NCBI GenBank assembly: GCA_002398565.1
Contig: DGZP01000078.1
Location: 1 to 64,000 of the forward strand
Source: Proteiniphilum sp. UBA4977
GTDB lineage: Bacteria; Bacteroidota; Bacteroidia; Bacteroidales; Dysgonomonadaceae
Direction: 5' to 3'
DNA: 64,000 nt
In this document: one piece after another, positions 54,230 through 63,669 of the stretch
Layout of the letters: the number at the start of each line of letters is the position of its first letter
How positions within the stretch are numbered: the stretch's first letter is position 1
Position numbers and translations under genes: made by a program
The notes under the pieces: model-generated
What the model saw: only the letters and a program-made list of their open reading frames with translations
What the model was told of the DNA's origin: nothing
Databases searched by the model: none

Positions 54230-54739
54230 TTATTTTTTAGTATAGGTCAAAAACGTATAAGGATACCGATGCTTGTCGTCGGCCTCGTGCGACTCCTTTT
54301 GAGTCAGCCTCCATTCACCGGTGTCGATTTCCGGAAAAAAGGTGTCGGCATCACTGAAAGTGTGATGGATGCGGGTCAGATAAAGCCGGTCTGCCAGTCC
54401 GAGTGTGGCACGGTATAGTTGCCCTCCACCGATAATGAAAACTTTTTCACCCTCCTTGCAGTGCGTAAGCGCCTCTTCTACCGACCGGACAACGATACAC
54501 CCGGGATAATTATCTGCCGCATCGGACGTAATCACCACATTGGTGCGGTTGGGCAATGCTCCTTTCGGTAATGATTCATAGGTCTTCCGGCCCATGATTA
54601 CGGCGTGTCCCGAGGTCACCTGTTTAAAATGCTTCAAATCATTGGGGAGGTGGCAAAGCAGCCCCCCCTCGCGTCCGATCCCGTTCTTTTCATCCAGCGC
54701 AACGATGATGCCGATTTCCATGCCGTTGTGATTCATCAT
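54230..54739 (-). CDS. folA: Dihydrofolate reductase
   Basis: 169 residues. The start overlaps the thyA stop by 4 bp (ATGA). The fold is shown by [49 protein letters not shown], and [13 protein letters not shown]. The residue at the position of Trp22 of E. coli DHFR is Cys or nearby ([11 protein letters not shown]), as this lineage varies there. It reduces dihydrofolate made by ThyA, so the pairing is functional. Confidence 0.96.
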   Translation of the reverse strand: MMNHNGMEIGIIVALDEKNGIGREGGLLCHLPNDLKHFKQVTSGHAVIMGRKTYESLPKGALPNRTNVVITSDAADNYPGCIVVRSVEEALTHCKEGEKVFIIGGGQLYRATLGLADRLYLTRIHHTFSDADTFFPEIDTGEWRLTQKESHEADDKHRYPYTFLTYTKK

Positions 54740-55530
54740 ACTGCCACAGTTCCTTTTATGTGTGGATGCGGATCATAGTTCACCAGTTCGAAATCATCGA
54801 AACGGAAACCGAAAATATCCTTCACGTCAGGATTGACCTTCATTTCAGGCAATGGACGCGGCTCGCGGGAAAGTTGCAGGTTGACCTGATCAAGATGGTT
54901 CAGGTAGATGTGGGCATCGCCGAAAGTATGCACGAAATCGCCCTCCTGCAATCCGGTCACCTGGGCCATCATCTTCAATAACAAGGCATAGGAGGCGATA
55001 TTAAAAGGAACCCCCAGGAAGATATCGGCACTGCGCTGGTAAAGCTGCAGGCTGAGCTTCCCGTCGGCTACGTAAAACTGAAAAAAAGCGTGGCAGGGTG
55101 GGAGGTTCATGTTTGGAATGTCGGCCACGTTCCATGAGCTGACAATGATGCGGCGTGAATCGGGATTATTTTTGAGTGTGTGGACAACTTGAGAGATCTG
55201 GTCGATATGCCCTCCTTTGTAGTCGGGCCATGAACGCCATTGATAGCCATAGATGGGACCCAGATCGCCATCCTCATCGGCCCATTCATTCCAGATGCGC
55301 ACGCCATTGTCGTTCAGATATTTGACATTTGTGTCACCGTTGAGGAACCAGAGCAGCTCATAGATGATCGATTTCAGGTGGAGCTTTTTTGTGGTGAGTA
55401 CCGGAAATCCGTCGCTCATCCTGTACCGGCTCTGGTGCCCGAAGATGCTGATGGTACCCGTACCGGTACGGTCCTCTTTTTTCACACCTTCGTCGAGTAC
55501 CCGCTGTAGTAAATCGAGATATTGTTTCAT
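54736..55530 (-). CDS. thyA: Thymidylate synthase
   Basis: 264 residues from the ATG at 55530, the same length as E. coli ThyA; the frame extends 15 codons upstream without family support. The substrate loop [13 protein letters not shown], the active-site Cys in [13 protein letters not shown], and the ending [18 protein letters not shown] are intact. It methylates dUMP using methylene-THF. It has a clear promoter and heads a likely thyA-folA-sigma-fecR transcript. Confidence 0.98.
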   Translation of the reverse strand: MKQYLDLLQRVLDEGVKKEDRTGTGTISIFGHQSRYRMSDGFPVLTTKKLHLKSIIYELLWFLNGDTNVKYLNDNGVRIWNEWADEDGDLGPIYGYQWRSWPDYKGGHIDQISQVVHTLKNNPDSRRIIVSSWNVADIPNMNLPPCHAFFQFYVADGKLSLQLYQRSADIFLGVPFNIASYALLLKMMAQVTGLQEGDFVHTFGDAHIYLNHLDQVNLQLSREPRPLPEMKVNPDVKDIFGFRFDDFELVNYDPHPHIKGTVAV

Positions 55531-55809
55531 AATTTCAGTTGTCCGATGTAAGTGATTCCCTTTCGTGATCCGCAAACCATGATGGGCGGTTCCTAATCAG
55601 TTCTCAGGCAAAAATAGTTTTTTTTTCACTGAGAACAAGTGAATGTTGAAAACTAATTGACTTTGCTCTTTTTTTTGCGTATTTCTGCAATGGGGTTTTC
55701 TTCCTCAAATCACCTCTTTGCAGAACCAATCTCACTGCAAATTTGTTTAAACAGGTATCTTTGAAGTACTTTAACTATTTTACTAAACACTTATAATCAG
55801 CCTTACAAC
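55531..55809. other. Divergent intergenic region between thyA and the DUF937 gene
   Basis: Contains the thyA promoter (minus) and a -7 box TATCTTTG at 55756-55763 (plus) 46 nt before the DUF937 start. Nothing else is recognised. Confidence 0.5.
55600..55639 (-). promoter_or_regulatory. thyA promoter with an overlapping inverted repeat
   Basis: On the minus strand CTTG (55639-55636), 19 nt, TATTTTTG (55616-55609). An 8-bp inverted repeat, GTTCTCAG (55600-55607) and CTGAGAAC (55629-55636), brackets the -7 box and touches the -33 box. This is the layout of an operator or a leader hairpin. Confidence 0.65.
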
Positions 55810-56409
55810 ATGGATATCTCAGAATTACTAAACAGCACTATGGGGCAGTCAATCGTCCGAAATGTAGCCACGCGGCTTGGTGTAAATGAAAATCAGGCAT
55901 CGGGTGCCGTGAGCATGGCTATACCTGCCATTCTTGCAGGAATGAACAGAAATGCACAGTCGGAGGAAGGTGCTGCAAGCCTTCACAACGCTTTGGAGTC
56001 GAAACATGATGGTTCACTGCTGGATAACCTTTCCGGCATGTTGCAGGGCCACCCGCAGGAATTGCAGTCGGATGGTGATGGTATTCTGGGGCATGTTTTT
56101 GGTAATAAACGCACCGCCATCGAACAAGGGATCGCTCAGAAATCGGGAATCAGTATGGATAAGATCGGACCACTGCTAGCAATCCTCGCTCCCATTGTGA
56201 TGGCATACCTGGGAAAGGAGAAACGACAGACCAATACCGACGCCGGAGGATTGGGTAATCTCCTGGGTGGACTATTGGGTGGCGCCGGTCAGTCGTCGGG
56301 ACGATCTTCAGGGGGTATCATGGATATGCTGGGAGGCGTGCTCGACAAGGACGGCGACGGCAATCCGCTGAACGACCTGCTGGGTGGATTTTTAGGAGGA
56401 AGAAAATAG
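55810..56409 (+). CDS. DUF937 family protein
   Basis: 199 residues. The DUF937 helical core (MDISELLNSTMGQSIVRNVA, AIPAILAGMNRNAQ, SLLDNLSGMLQG) is followed by a Gly-rich tail with the Ca-binding-like loop DKDGDGNPLNDLL near the end. A hydrophobic helix lies at about 121-134 (IGPLLAILAPIVMAYLG). The fold is related to YidB; some members link to cell-surface or DNA functions, but no function is established. It has its own -7 box and a weak 8-bp hairpin (56450-56472) downstream. Confidence 0.85.
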   Translation: MDISELLNSTMGQSIVRNVATRLGVNENQASGAVSMAIPAILAGMNRNAQSEEGAASLHNALESKHDGSLLDNLSGMLQGHPQELQSDGDGILGHVFGNKRTAIEQGIAQKSGISMDKIGPLLAILAPIVMAYLGKEKRQTNTDAGGLGNLLGGLLGGAGQSSGRSSGGIMDMLGGVLDKDGDGNPLNDLLGGFLGGRK

Positions 56410-56574
56410 TTTTGTTCAGAAGAATGCACAGGATTGATTAATAACTGATAAAGTTCGTCTCCAGCGGACTTTAATCATTTGCTCCGTTAAAACTTTTCAT
56501 CCTTTTTTTTGTTTAATTTTAAACGTATAGACGTTTAAGACGTCAGACAAGCAGATATACAAACTTCAAAAAAT

Positions 56575-57036
56575 ATGAAAATGAAAAGTAAAAGGTTAAC
56601 TTCATTATTGGCAGGAGTCCTCTTCATTGGAACTGCACTGTTTTTATCCTCTTGTAGTGACAGCAGTGATGATATCGTGGAAACACAATGGGAAATTCAG
56701 CCATATACCGTGAACGCTTCCGAGTGGAGCTGGAGTGTCACGAACAGAAGATGGGAGGCGGTTAAACAGTTGAAATACATCGATGACTTTATCTATGAAA
56801 GCGGTGCGGTGATCGGTTATGTTTTTCTGGGTGATCAAAACGTGAATGAAGTGCAAGTACAACTTCCGTACCTGAAAAGCTACGAACTAACTGATGGCAG
56901 CAAGTTTACTGAAACGATCAGTTATGAATATAGTATACAGACAAAGCGGGTCACCTTTTATATTGAACCCTCTGATGGAATAGAGGATCCGGATGCAAAG
57001 GTAACCTATCACTTCAGGATAGTCATGATTTGGTAA
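56575..57036 (+). CDS. Small lipoprotein, unknown function
   Basis: 153 residues. A lipoprotein signal ends at the Cys of ALFLSSCSDSSDD. The mature ~125 residues are rich in beta strand (WEIQPYTVNASEWSWS, AVIGYVFLGDQNVNEVQVQLPY, KRVTFYIEPSDGIED). No known domain is recognised. It resembles short lipoproteins common in Bacteroidota. It is convergent with folC with no gap between the stop codons. A short inverted repeat lies upstream (AAACGT/ACGTTT, 56521-56536). Confidence 0.8.
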   Translation: MKMKSKRLTSLLAGVLFIGTALFLSSCSDSSDDIVETQWEIQPYTVNASEWSWSVTNRRWEAVKQLKYIDDFIYESGAVIGYVFLGDQNVNEVQVQLPYLKSYELTDGSKFTETISYEYSIQTKRVTFYIEPSDGIEDPDAKVTYHFRIVMIW

Positions 57037-58323
57037 TCAGGTAAACAACGGCAGGGCATCTGCCACCACGAAAGAACTACCGCCGATGAAGATGAGATCA
57101 TCTTCACCGGCGTTTTCTATTGCTGCACGAATGGCTCCCGAAACGGATGCAAAGGTGGTGCCTTCCAATCCGTAAACTGCAGCATGTTCTTTCAATATCT
57201 TTTCATCCAGAGCCCGTTCCACAGACGCCCTGGTAAAATAGTACCGTGCATCTTTCGGCATCAAAGCAAGTACGGAATCCACATCCTTGTCGTTGGCCAT
57301 CCCGAAAATAAGATGTAGCCGGTCATAATCCTCCAAAAGCAATTGCCCGGTTATATAGCGTAACCCATGCGCATTGTGCGCGATGTCGCAGATAATCTTC
57401 GGGGAGGAGCTTAGCTGCTGCCATCTTCCCATAAGGCCGGTGATGGCAGTCACACCTTCAAATCCGCTCTGTACGGCTTCTCTTGGGATATTATATCCGG
57501 TTTCAAGGAGAACTTCCACTACCGTCAATACCGTCCTGGCATTTTTATCCTGTGCCGGTCCATTCAACTCTCCCCGGAGTCCCGCATAATTATCCGCATG
57601 GAACAGCCACCCTGTACCACTTCTTTCAGCAGTAAAGTTGTTCATGTAGCGCTCTGCAAATATCAGGGGTGCCTCAACCGATCTTGCTTTATCAATAAAT
57701 ACCTGTGCGACTTCAGTATTTCCGATCTCACCCACAACCACCGGTGTAAGGGGTTTGATGATTCCCGCCTTCTCGGTTGCAATCATCGGTAGGGTATTGC
57801 CCAGAAATTTCATATGATCGTACCCGATGTTGGTGATGACACTGAGATCGGGAGAGATGATATTGGTACTGTCGAGACGACCTCCCAGACCGACTTCAAT
57901 GACCGCCACATCCACCCTTTGTTCTGCAAACCAGAGAAAAGCCATCTCCATGGTCAGTTCGAAGAAGGAGGGCATCACCGGCTCAAACTGATCTTTGTAT
58001 TTTTCCACAAAGTCGATCACATACCGCTGGTCGATCATGATCCCGTTTATTCTTATCCGTTCACGAAAATCCAGGAGGTGGGGTGAGGTATAGAGGCCGA
58101 CCTTATAGCCCGACTCCTGCAAGATGGCCGCGAGCAGATGGGAGGTGGATCCCTTTCCGTTGGTGCCTCCCACATGAATAGTTTTAAAACGGCGGTGGGG
58201 ATGATCAAAGATTGCATCCAGCGCCAGGCTGTTATCGAGCCCTTCCTTGTATGCAAGATGCCCGATACGCTGGTACTCCGGCATCTGTTTGTAGAGGTAT
58301 GCGATTGTTTCTTCGTACGTCAT
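57037..58323 (-). CDS. folC: Folylpolyglutamate / dihydrofolate synthase
   Basis: 428 residues. The ATP loop HVGGTNGKGSTSHLLAAILQ, TSPHLLDFRERIRING and the Mur-ligase-type GLGGRLDSTNI and HNAHGL segments are typical of FolC. It adds glutamates to folates in the cytoplasm, retaining them for ThyA and GcvT reactions. It is a bifunctional type by length. It starts 82 bp after the peptidase gene ends, separated by a strong terminator. Confidence 0.96.
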   Translation of the reverse strand: MTYEETIAYLYKQMPEYQRIGHLAYKEGLDNSLALDAIFDHPHRRFKTIHVGGTNGKGSTSHLLAAILQESGYKVGLYTSPHLLDFRERIRINGIMIDQRYVIDFVEKYKDQFEPVMPSFFELTMEMAFLWFAEQRVDVAVIEVGLGGRLDSTNIISPDLSVITNIGYDHMKFLGNTLPMIATEKAGIIKPLTPVVVGEIGNTEVAQVFIDKARSVEAPLIFAERYMNNFTAERSGTGWLFHADNYAGLRGELNGPAQDKNARTVLTVVEVLLETGYNIPREAVQSGFEGVTAITGLMGRWQQLSSSPKIICDIAHNAHGLRYITGQLLLEDYDRLHLIFGMANDKDVDSVLALMPKDARYYFTRASVERALDEKILKEHAAVYGLEGTTFASVSGAIRAAIENAGEDDLIFIGGSSFVVADALPLFT

Positions 58324-58346
58324 GCGATGATTGGATGAATGAATAC

Positions 58347-58385
58347 AAAAATAAGCGTTTGGGACGAACCGAAACGCTTATTTTT
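58347..58385 (-). terminator. Terminator between the peptidase and folC genes
   Basis: A perfect 14-bp stem, AAAAATAAGCGTTT (58347-58360) with AAACGCTTATTTTT (58372-58385), around an 11-nt loop. It lies 20 bp after the peptidase stop on the minus strand. Confidence 0.9.
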
Positions 58386-58405
58386 CAAATATTATTGAAT
58401 TCTGA

Positions 58406-60469
58406 TCAGTTCTTCAGCGGTAGTACCGAGTATTGCCGCGAGTAACGCAGGTGCTGATCCACATAATTCTCATCATAGGAAATGGTCACATTGATTATTT
58501 TTCCATTCTCATCGGTTACCGGCTTATAAACAGGATTCACAAATCCTTTATAGGGAGCAATGTTCAACGCTTCGTAACGCGACAGCACCTGGGCATGCAG
58601 CGTCGGATTAACTTTTACACCATAGGTTTCGATCAGTTTCTTTCCTGCTTCAAAATCACCTTCCGACTTGATGCGCTGCACTTCAGCAAGCAACTGACCG
58701 AAAAGGTCACGTAGCTTGTTATAGTCATTGACAACCACATAAGTTTTGCTATCGCGTTCTTTTAATTCAACCACATTGTCGGCCTTGCCTTGTTCAATGA
58801 TCCAGTTCGAGATGGTGGCACGGTTTCGCATGTGGGCCTGTTCAATTTGTTTACCCGGTTGAATGCGTGTGAGTTGTGTCATGGCTCCGTTCATGATGTA
58901 GGAGTAGTATTCTGCTTTGTAGGCTTCGCTATCGGGGAGCAGTCCCAGTTCTACCAGTTTCGGGTCGGCCAGGTAATAGAGTGCGAACAGGTCGGCACGG
59001 GTTTCTTCTAATGGAGAAGCGTAAGCCTGGAGCACATCGGTACTGACGCCGGGTAGCAGTTTTCCTGATCCGTGTCCCAGACATTCATGCAGGTCGGTAT
59101 GAAGATTGTCGGTGAGTGTGCCATATTTTGTTGTTAAGCCCCTTTCGGCATCACTCCACATAAACTCTTCCCTGAAGCCGTTTCCTTCGGCTGCCTTGTC
59201 GTAGGCGAAGGTGATGTTGTCGATGGTGACCGACTTGGAGCCATGATCGCGGCGGATCCAGTCGGCATTCGGCAAATTGATCCCGATGGGTGTGGCGGGG
59301 TAGGTATCCCCACCAAGAATGGCTGCAGTAATTACTTTGGCCGATACACCCTTCACCTTTTCCTTTTTAAAACGATTGTCGATGGGAGAGTTATCCTCAA
59401 ACCATTGTGCATTCTCGCTGATAATGCGGGTACGTTCAGAGGCTTCAATACTTTTGAAGTTGACCATTGCCTCCCAGGTAGCCTTCAGCCCCAGGGGGTC
59501 GCTGTAGGTTTCAATGAATCCATTGATAAAGTCAACGCGGGAGGTGGTGTCGGTTACCCACTTCACGGAATAGTCGTCGAAGGTCTTCAGGTCGCCGGTT
59601 TTGTAATAAGCTATAAGGGTGTGAATGGTTTGTTTCTGATGATCATTTTCGGCCACTACGGCTGCTTTTTCCAGCCATCCGATGATGCGTTCAATGGCTT
59701 TGTCGTACATACCGCCCAGCTTCCAAACCTGTTCGGCGACCACTCCGTCTGCTTTTATCACCTTGCTATTCAGTCCGTAGGACACCGGAGTATTGTCGCT
59801 GGGAACTTTCATTGCATTGTAGAAATCTTCCACTTCCTTCTGGGTCACTCCCTCGTAAAAGTTTACAGCGGATGTGACTACGATGTCTGTTCCGGGAGTC
59901 TGGCTCATCCGTTTGGGCATCACGGCCGGATCAAACATTACCGGTAGGATCTCATTCAGTGTCTCGTCGGCTGCCATGCCGTCGCGAAAAGGCATCCGGC
60001 CGGGGTCTACACTTTTCACCAGCTTCACGAAAAAATCCTGCGAAAATTGCGGGATAATCTTGTCCTCTGAATAATGATGATGGATGCCGTTTGCCATCCA
60101 GATCTGTTTCAGGTATGTTTCAAAGTTTCCCCACTCTTGGGAAGACTTGTCTCCCATATAATTCTCATACACACCTTCGCATACCCTTCGGATAGTCAGG
60201 TTGTAACGGTTATTCTGATCCCAGAGTATATCGCGGCCTTCGAGTGCTGCCTGTGACAAATAATAAATCAGTTCCTTTTGTTGCAACGACAGGTTGTTGA
60301 AACCGGGTACCGGGTAACGTAGTATTTCAATATCGGCAAAACGGTCTACCTTGTATTGAAATGCAGAATCGATGCCGTCATCGCCGGCCGCGGGTCTGTC
60401 TGCCTTCTTGCCTTCATTGCAGGCTGTAAGCAGAAATAGGATCGTGAGCATAAACAGTATTCGTTTCAT
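58406..60469 (-). CDS. Dipeptidyl peptidase III (M49), lipoprotein
   Basis: 687 residues. A lipoprotein signal ends at the Cys of LFLLTACNEGK. The zinc motif is HECLGH (about residue 460), and the third ligand is in EETRADLFALYYLADP (about 486). Together these define M49. The enzyme removes dipeptides from the N-terminus of short peptides, here from the envelope. It is followed by a strong terminator, and preceded by purE 70 bp upstream. Confidence 0.94.
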   Translation of the reverse strand: MKRILFMLTILFLLTACNEGKKADRPAAGDDGIDSAFQYKVDRFADIEILRYPVPGFNNLSLQQKELIYYLSQAALEGRDILWDQNNRYNLTIRRVCEGVYENYMGDKSSQEWGNFETYLKQIWMANGIHHHYSEDKIIPQFSQDFFVKLVKSVDPGRMPFRDGMAADETLNEILPVMFDPAVMPKRMSQTPGTDIVVTSAVNFYEGVTQKEVEDFYNAMKVPSDNTPVSYGLNSKVIKADGVVAEQVWKLGGMYDKAIERIIGWLEKAAVVAENDHQKQTIHTLIAYYKTGDLKTFDDYSVKWVTDTTSRVDFINGFIETYSDPLGLKATWEAMVNFKSIEASERTRIISENAQWFEDNSPIDNRFKKEKVKGVSAKVITAAILGGDTYPATPIGINLPNADWIRRDHGSKSVTIDNITFAYDKAAEGNGFREEFMWSDAERGLTTKYGTLTDNLHTDLHECLGHGSGKLLPGVSTDVLQAYASPLEETRADLFALYYLADPKLVELGLLPDSEAYKAEYYSYIMNGAMTQLTRIQPGKQIEQAHMRNRATISNWIIEQGKADNVVELKERDSKTYVVVNDYNKLRDLFGQLLAEVQRIKSEGDFEAGKKLIETYGVKVNPTLHAQVLSRYEALNIAPYKGFVNPVYKPVTDENGKIINVTISYDENYVDQHLRYSRQYSVLPLKN

Positions 60470-60539
60470 TTCTTTTTTTGATTTTTAATCACACACTGAT
60501 ACACTGAATCTTCGGATGATTCGTTGTAAATTACAAACG

Positions 60540-61046
60540 TCAGTTCGTTTTGTAGGCATAGGATACTGTTGCCAGTTCTTCGTTGGCCTTCGTGATTTTC
60601 TTTTTTAGACTTTCTTTGTAGGAAGCCAGTTTTTGCAAGACCGTCTCATCGCCCGTGGAAATCATTTGCAAGGCAAGGATGGCGGCATTCAGCGCGCCAT
60701 TTATGCCTACCGTGGCTACGGGTATGCCCGGGGGCATCTGCACGATGGAAAGCAATGCATCCATCCCGTCGAGCGACGCTTTAATGGGTACGCCGATGAC
60801 AGGGAGCGTGGTCATTGAAGCGATCACCCCTGGCAAGTGTGCAGCCATGCCGGCTGCGGCGATGATTACCTTGATTCCCCTTTCGCCGGCTTCTTTGGCA
60901 AATTTCTCCACCTCCCCGGGTGTGCGATGTGCCGACAGGGCATTCATCTCAAAGGGCACTTCCATTTCGTTGAGAAACTGTGCTGCCTTTTCCATTATAG
61001 GCAAATCGGAGGTACTGCCCATAATGATACTTATAATAGGGGTCAT
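60540..61046 (-). CDS. purE: N5-carboxyaminoimidazole ribonucleotide mutase
   Basis: 168 residues, class I PurE. The N-terminal IMGSTSDLPIMEKAAQFL holds the phosphate loop, SAHRTPGEVEKFA follows, and the core is AAAGMAAHLPGVIASMTTLPVIGVPI. It converts N5-CAIR to CAIR in purine synthesis. It follows gcvH by 11 bp. Confidence 0.97.
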   Translation of the reverse strand: MTPIISIIMGSTSDLPIMEKAAQFLNEMEVPFEMNALSAHRTPGEVEKFAKEAGERGIKVIIAAAGMAAHLPGVIASMTTLPVIGVPIKASLDGMDALLSIVQMPPGIPVATVGINGALNAAILALQMISTGDETVLQKLASYKESLKKKITKANEELATVSYAYKTN

Positions 61047-61057
61047 ATCTTCAGGTT

Positions 61058-61438
61058 TTATTTTCCGATAAACTTTTTATAATCTTCAGCTGACATCAGG
61101 CTGGACAGCTCATCACTGTTATTCAGGGTTATTTTAATGATCCATCCCTCACCAAACGGATCCTTATTGACCAGCTCGGGTGCATCATCGAGTTTGGAAT
61201 TTATTTCCAGTACTTCTCCACCGACAGGCATCATCAGGTCAGATACGGTTTTCACTGCTTCAATGCTGCCGAATACTTCACCCTGTTCCAGGGTATCTCC
61301 TTCGGTAGTCACATCTACATACACAATTTCACCCAGCTCGTCCTGTGCAAAATCGGTAATTCCTACGTATGCTTCATTGCCTTCTACTCTCACCCATTCA
61401 TGGTCGGAAGAGTATTTTACATTTTCTGGAAAATTCAT
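61058..61438 (-). CDS. gcvH: Glycine cleavage system H protein
   Basis: 126 residues. Lipoyl-Lys63 is in [12 protein letters not shown], and the start [14 protein letters not shown] is typical. It carries the aminomethyl group between the P, T and L proteins; those genes are not in the window. Co-transcribed with purE, a pairing that links glycine-derived C1 units and purines. Confidence 0.97.
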   Translation of the reverse strand: MNFPENVKYSSDHEWVRVEGNEAYVGITDFAQDELGEIVYVDVTTEGDTLEQGEVFGSIEAVKTVSDLMMPVGGEVLEINSKLDDAPELVNKDPFGEGWIIKITLNNSDELSSLMSAEDYKKFIGK

Positions 61439-61522
61439 AGCGAGTATAATTTTATAATTAATATAATTTGGGATAAATGTACAACTTAATTCCCGATTGA
61501 CAAAACGACGAAATCGGTAATT

Positions 61523-62137
61523 CTATGTTCGTGCGCCCAACCATACAAACAAGAATGAAACCATGTATCCGAGCAAAAAACCTGCTACAACCTGAGCAAG
61601 GGTATGACGCCGGAGAATAAGTCGCGAGGTTCCCACCAGTCCGGCAATGATGAACAACCCCATAAACATGTAATAGGGATTGGATCTTTCCACAAAGAAA
61701 CTTACCGCCATGGCACCGCCGATAAGGCCACCTATGCCAAACATGTGTGCACTGATCTTCCACATGAAGGTAATGAGAATGGCAATAACCATGATCGCCA
61801 CGGAGGCAGCCATGATCATCATGAACCACCTTGGCATGTGTATCCTGTAATAAAAGATAATCATGGCCGAGTAAGACAACAGTGTGATCAGATAGGGATA
61901 AAACCGTTCCCGACGTACTTTCAACGACAGGTCTGAAATAATACCCAGACGGAAGAGCATAAATATGAGAATGGCGGGAATAACAAAAGAGAAAAGAACT
62001 ACCGGCGTGACTATATGCCAGAATTGATGCCTGTATATCACTCCGAAATAGGTATACACAAATAGGAGCATTACCCCGTAGGTAGGCATCAACAAAGGCT
62101 GAAAGACGGTGGAAATGACATGCGAGATCGACTTCAT
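61523..62137 (-). CDS. PAP2-like membrane protein with altered active site
   Basis: 204 residues from the ATG at 62137 (a TTG at 62155 is the frame start). About six membrane spans. The three phosphatase motifs are only partly kept: LKVRRERFYP for KxxxxxxRP, WKISAHMFGIG for PSGH, and SRLILRRHTLAQVVAGF for SRxxxxxHxxxD, where Gln replaces Asp. A lipid-phosphate role is possible, but activity is in doubt. It lies 13 bp or more after rpoN ends. Confidence 0.75.
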   Translation of the reverse strand: MKSISHVISTVFQPLLMPTYGVMLLFVYTYFGVIYRHQFWHIVTPVVLFSFVIPAILIFMLFRLGIISDLSLKVRRERFYPYLITLLSYSAMIIFYYRIHMPRWFMMIMAASVAIMVIAILITFMWKISAHMFGIGGLIGGAMAVSFFVERSNPYYMFMGLFIIAGLVGTSRLILRRHTLAQVVAGFLLGYMVSFLFVWLGART

Positions 62138-62168
62138 CCTGATGGTTACTATCAATAAAACGGCAAAG

Positions 62169-63623
62169 TTATATTTTTTTTCTCAAACGTGACACAGGAA
62201 TATTCAGTTGTTCCCGATATTTTGCTACTGTGCGGCGTGCTATTACATACCCCTTTTCATTGAGAATTTTAGTGAGTTGATCGTCGGTGAGGGGTCTGGA
62301 TGGTTTTTCGTTTTCGATACTCTCTTTGAGAATCTTTTTCACTTCCCGTGATGAAATGTCTTCACCTTCATGGGTTTGCATTGCTTCAGAAAAGAAGTAT
62401 TTGAGTGGATAAACGGCTGTATTCGTCTGCACGTACTTGCTGTTGCTTACGCGCGAAATGGTGGAGATATCGAAACCGGTCCTGTCAGCCACATCCTTCA
62501 GAATCATCGGTTTGAGCTGCGACTCATCTTCAGTGAGAAAAAAATCATACTGTAACGTTACGATTGCCTCCATGGTGCGCTGCAGTGTATACTGACGTTG
62601 TTTTACCGCATCGATGAACCATTTGGCGGAATCCACCTTTTGCTTCATGAAAAACATGGCCTGCTTATCGTCGGCCGACATGCTTGTTTTATTGTCGATA
62701 TATCCTCTTAGCATCTCCGAAAAATTGCGGTTTATCTTCAGACTCGGCATGTTGCTGTTGTTAAGATGAAACGAAACAACGCCATTATATGACTCTACAA
62801 TGAAGTCGGGAGTAATATTATTCATGGCTGTTTGCAGGGTACCACCCAGACTGTTGCCCGGTTTCGGGTTGAGGGAGATAATCTCATGAATGGCATCACG
62901 CAGGTCGTCTTCCGTAATGCCCATATATCGCATGATTTTGTCGTAATGCTTTCGTGAAAACTCATCGAAATGATCTGTCAGTATCTTTTTTGCCCGTTTC
63001 ACAGGTGCTGTTGGTTTGTAACGATCAAGCTGAAGAAGAAGACATTCCTGCAGATCACGTGCACAAATACCGGGGGGATCAAGATCCTGTATTTCATACA
63101 TCACATCTTCCAGTTGCAGTGGTGTAGCCTCAATTTGCTGCTGAAACAGCAGGTCGTCGGAAATAGATTGAAGGTCGCGCTGGAGGTAGCCATTTTCATC
63201 GATATTACCAATTATATATTCGGCAATCATCTGTTTGCGTTCGTCCAGGTTTAACAACCCGATTTGCTCGAGTAGAAAGTCGCTGAGTGACTTGTCATCA
63301 TAGTTGTTGTACTCGATAAAGCTTTGCTCCCCTTTTTGGGTCGATCCGTTGAGACGGTAATCAGGGATGTCATCCTCGGAAAAATAATCTCCCAGGATAA
63401 TCTCTTCCTGAGACAGATCATTTTCCTTTATTTCGGAATCTTCGTTTTCCGGATCACCTGAAAGCTCACTGTCTCCGGCCTCCAATGCGGGGTTCTCTTC
63501 TACCTCCTGCTTGATGCGGTCTTCCACTTCCACCGTGTTCAATTCCACCAGCTTTATCACCTGCATCTGCAGAGGAGAAAGCCGTTGTGTCTGTTTCAGT
63601 ACCTGTTGCTGCTTTAGCGCCAT
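62169..63623 (-). CDS. rpoN: RNA polymerase sigma-54 factor
   Basis: 484 residues. Region I starts with KQQQVLKQTQRLSPLQMQVIKLVELN, followed by an acidic region II. Region III holds the core-binding domain (DLDPPGICARDLQECLLLQL) and the HTH (VADRTGFDISTISRVSNSKYV). The RpoN box is VIARRTVAKYREQLNIP. It directs transcription from -24/-12 promoters with enhancer-binding proteins, none of which is in this window. A -7 box TATCTTTG (63659-63652, minus) lies upstream. Confidence 0.97.
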   Translation of the reverse strand: MALKQQQVLKQTQRLSPLQMQVIKLVELNTVEVEDRIKQEVEENPALEAGDSELSGDPENEDSEIKENDLSQEEIILGDYFSEDDIPDYRLNGSTQKGEQSFIEYNNYDDKSLSDFLLEQIGLLNLDERKQMIAEYIIGNIDENGYLQRDLQSISDDLLFQQQIEATPLQLEDVMYEIQDLDPPGICARDLQECLLLQLDRYKPTAPVKRAKKILTDHFDEFSRKHYDKIMRYMGITEDDLRDAIHEIISLNPKPGNSLGGTLQTAMNNITPDFIVESYNGVVSFHLNNSNMPSLKINRNFSEMLRGYIDNKTSMSADDKQAMFFMKQKVDSAKWFIDAVKQRQYTLQRTMEAIVTLQYDFFLTEDESQLKPMILKDVADRTGFDISTISRVSNSKYVQTNTAVYPLKYFFSEAMQTHEGEDISSREVKKILKESIENEKPSRPLTDDQLTKILNEKGYVIARRTVAKYREQLNIPVSRLRKKI

Positions 63624-63669
63624 TTGACGTTTTGTATGCTGGTTCGATATACAAAGATACTAATTTCTC

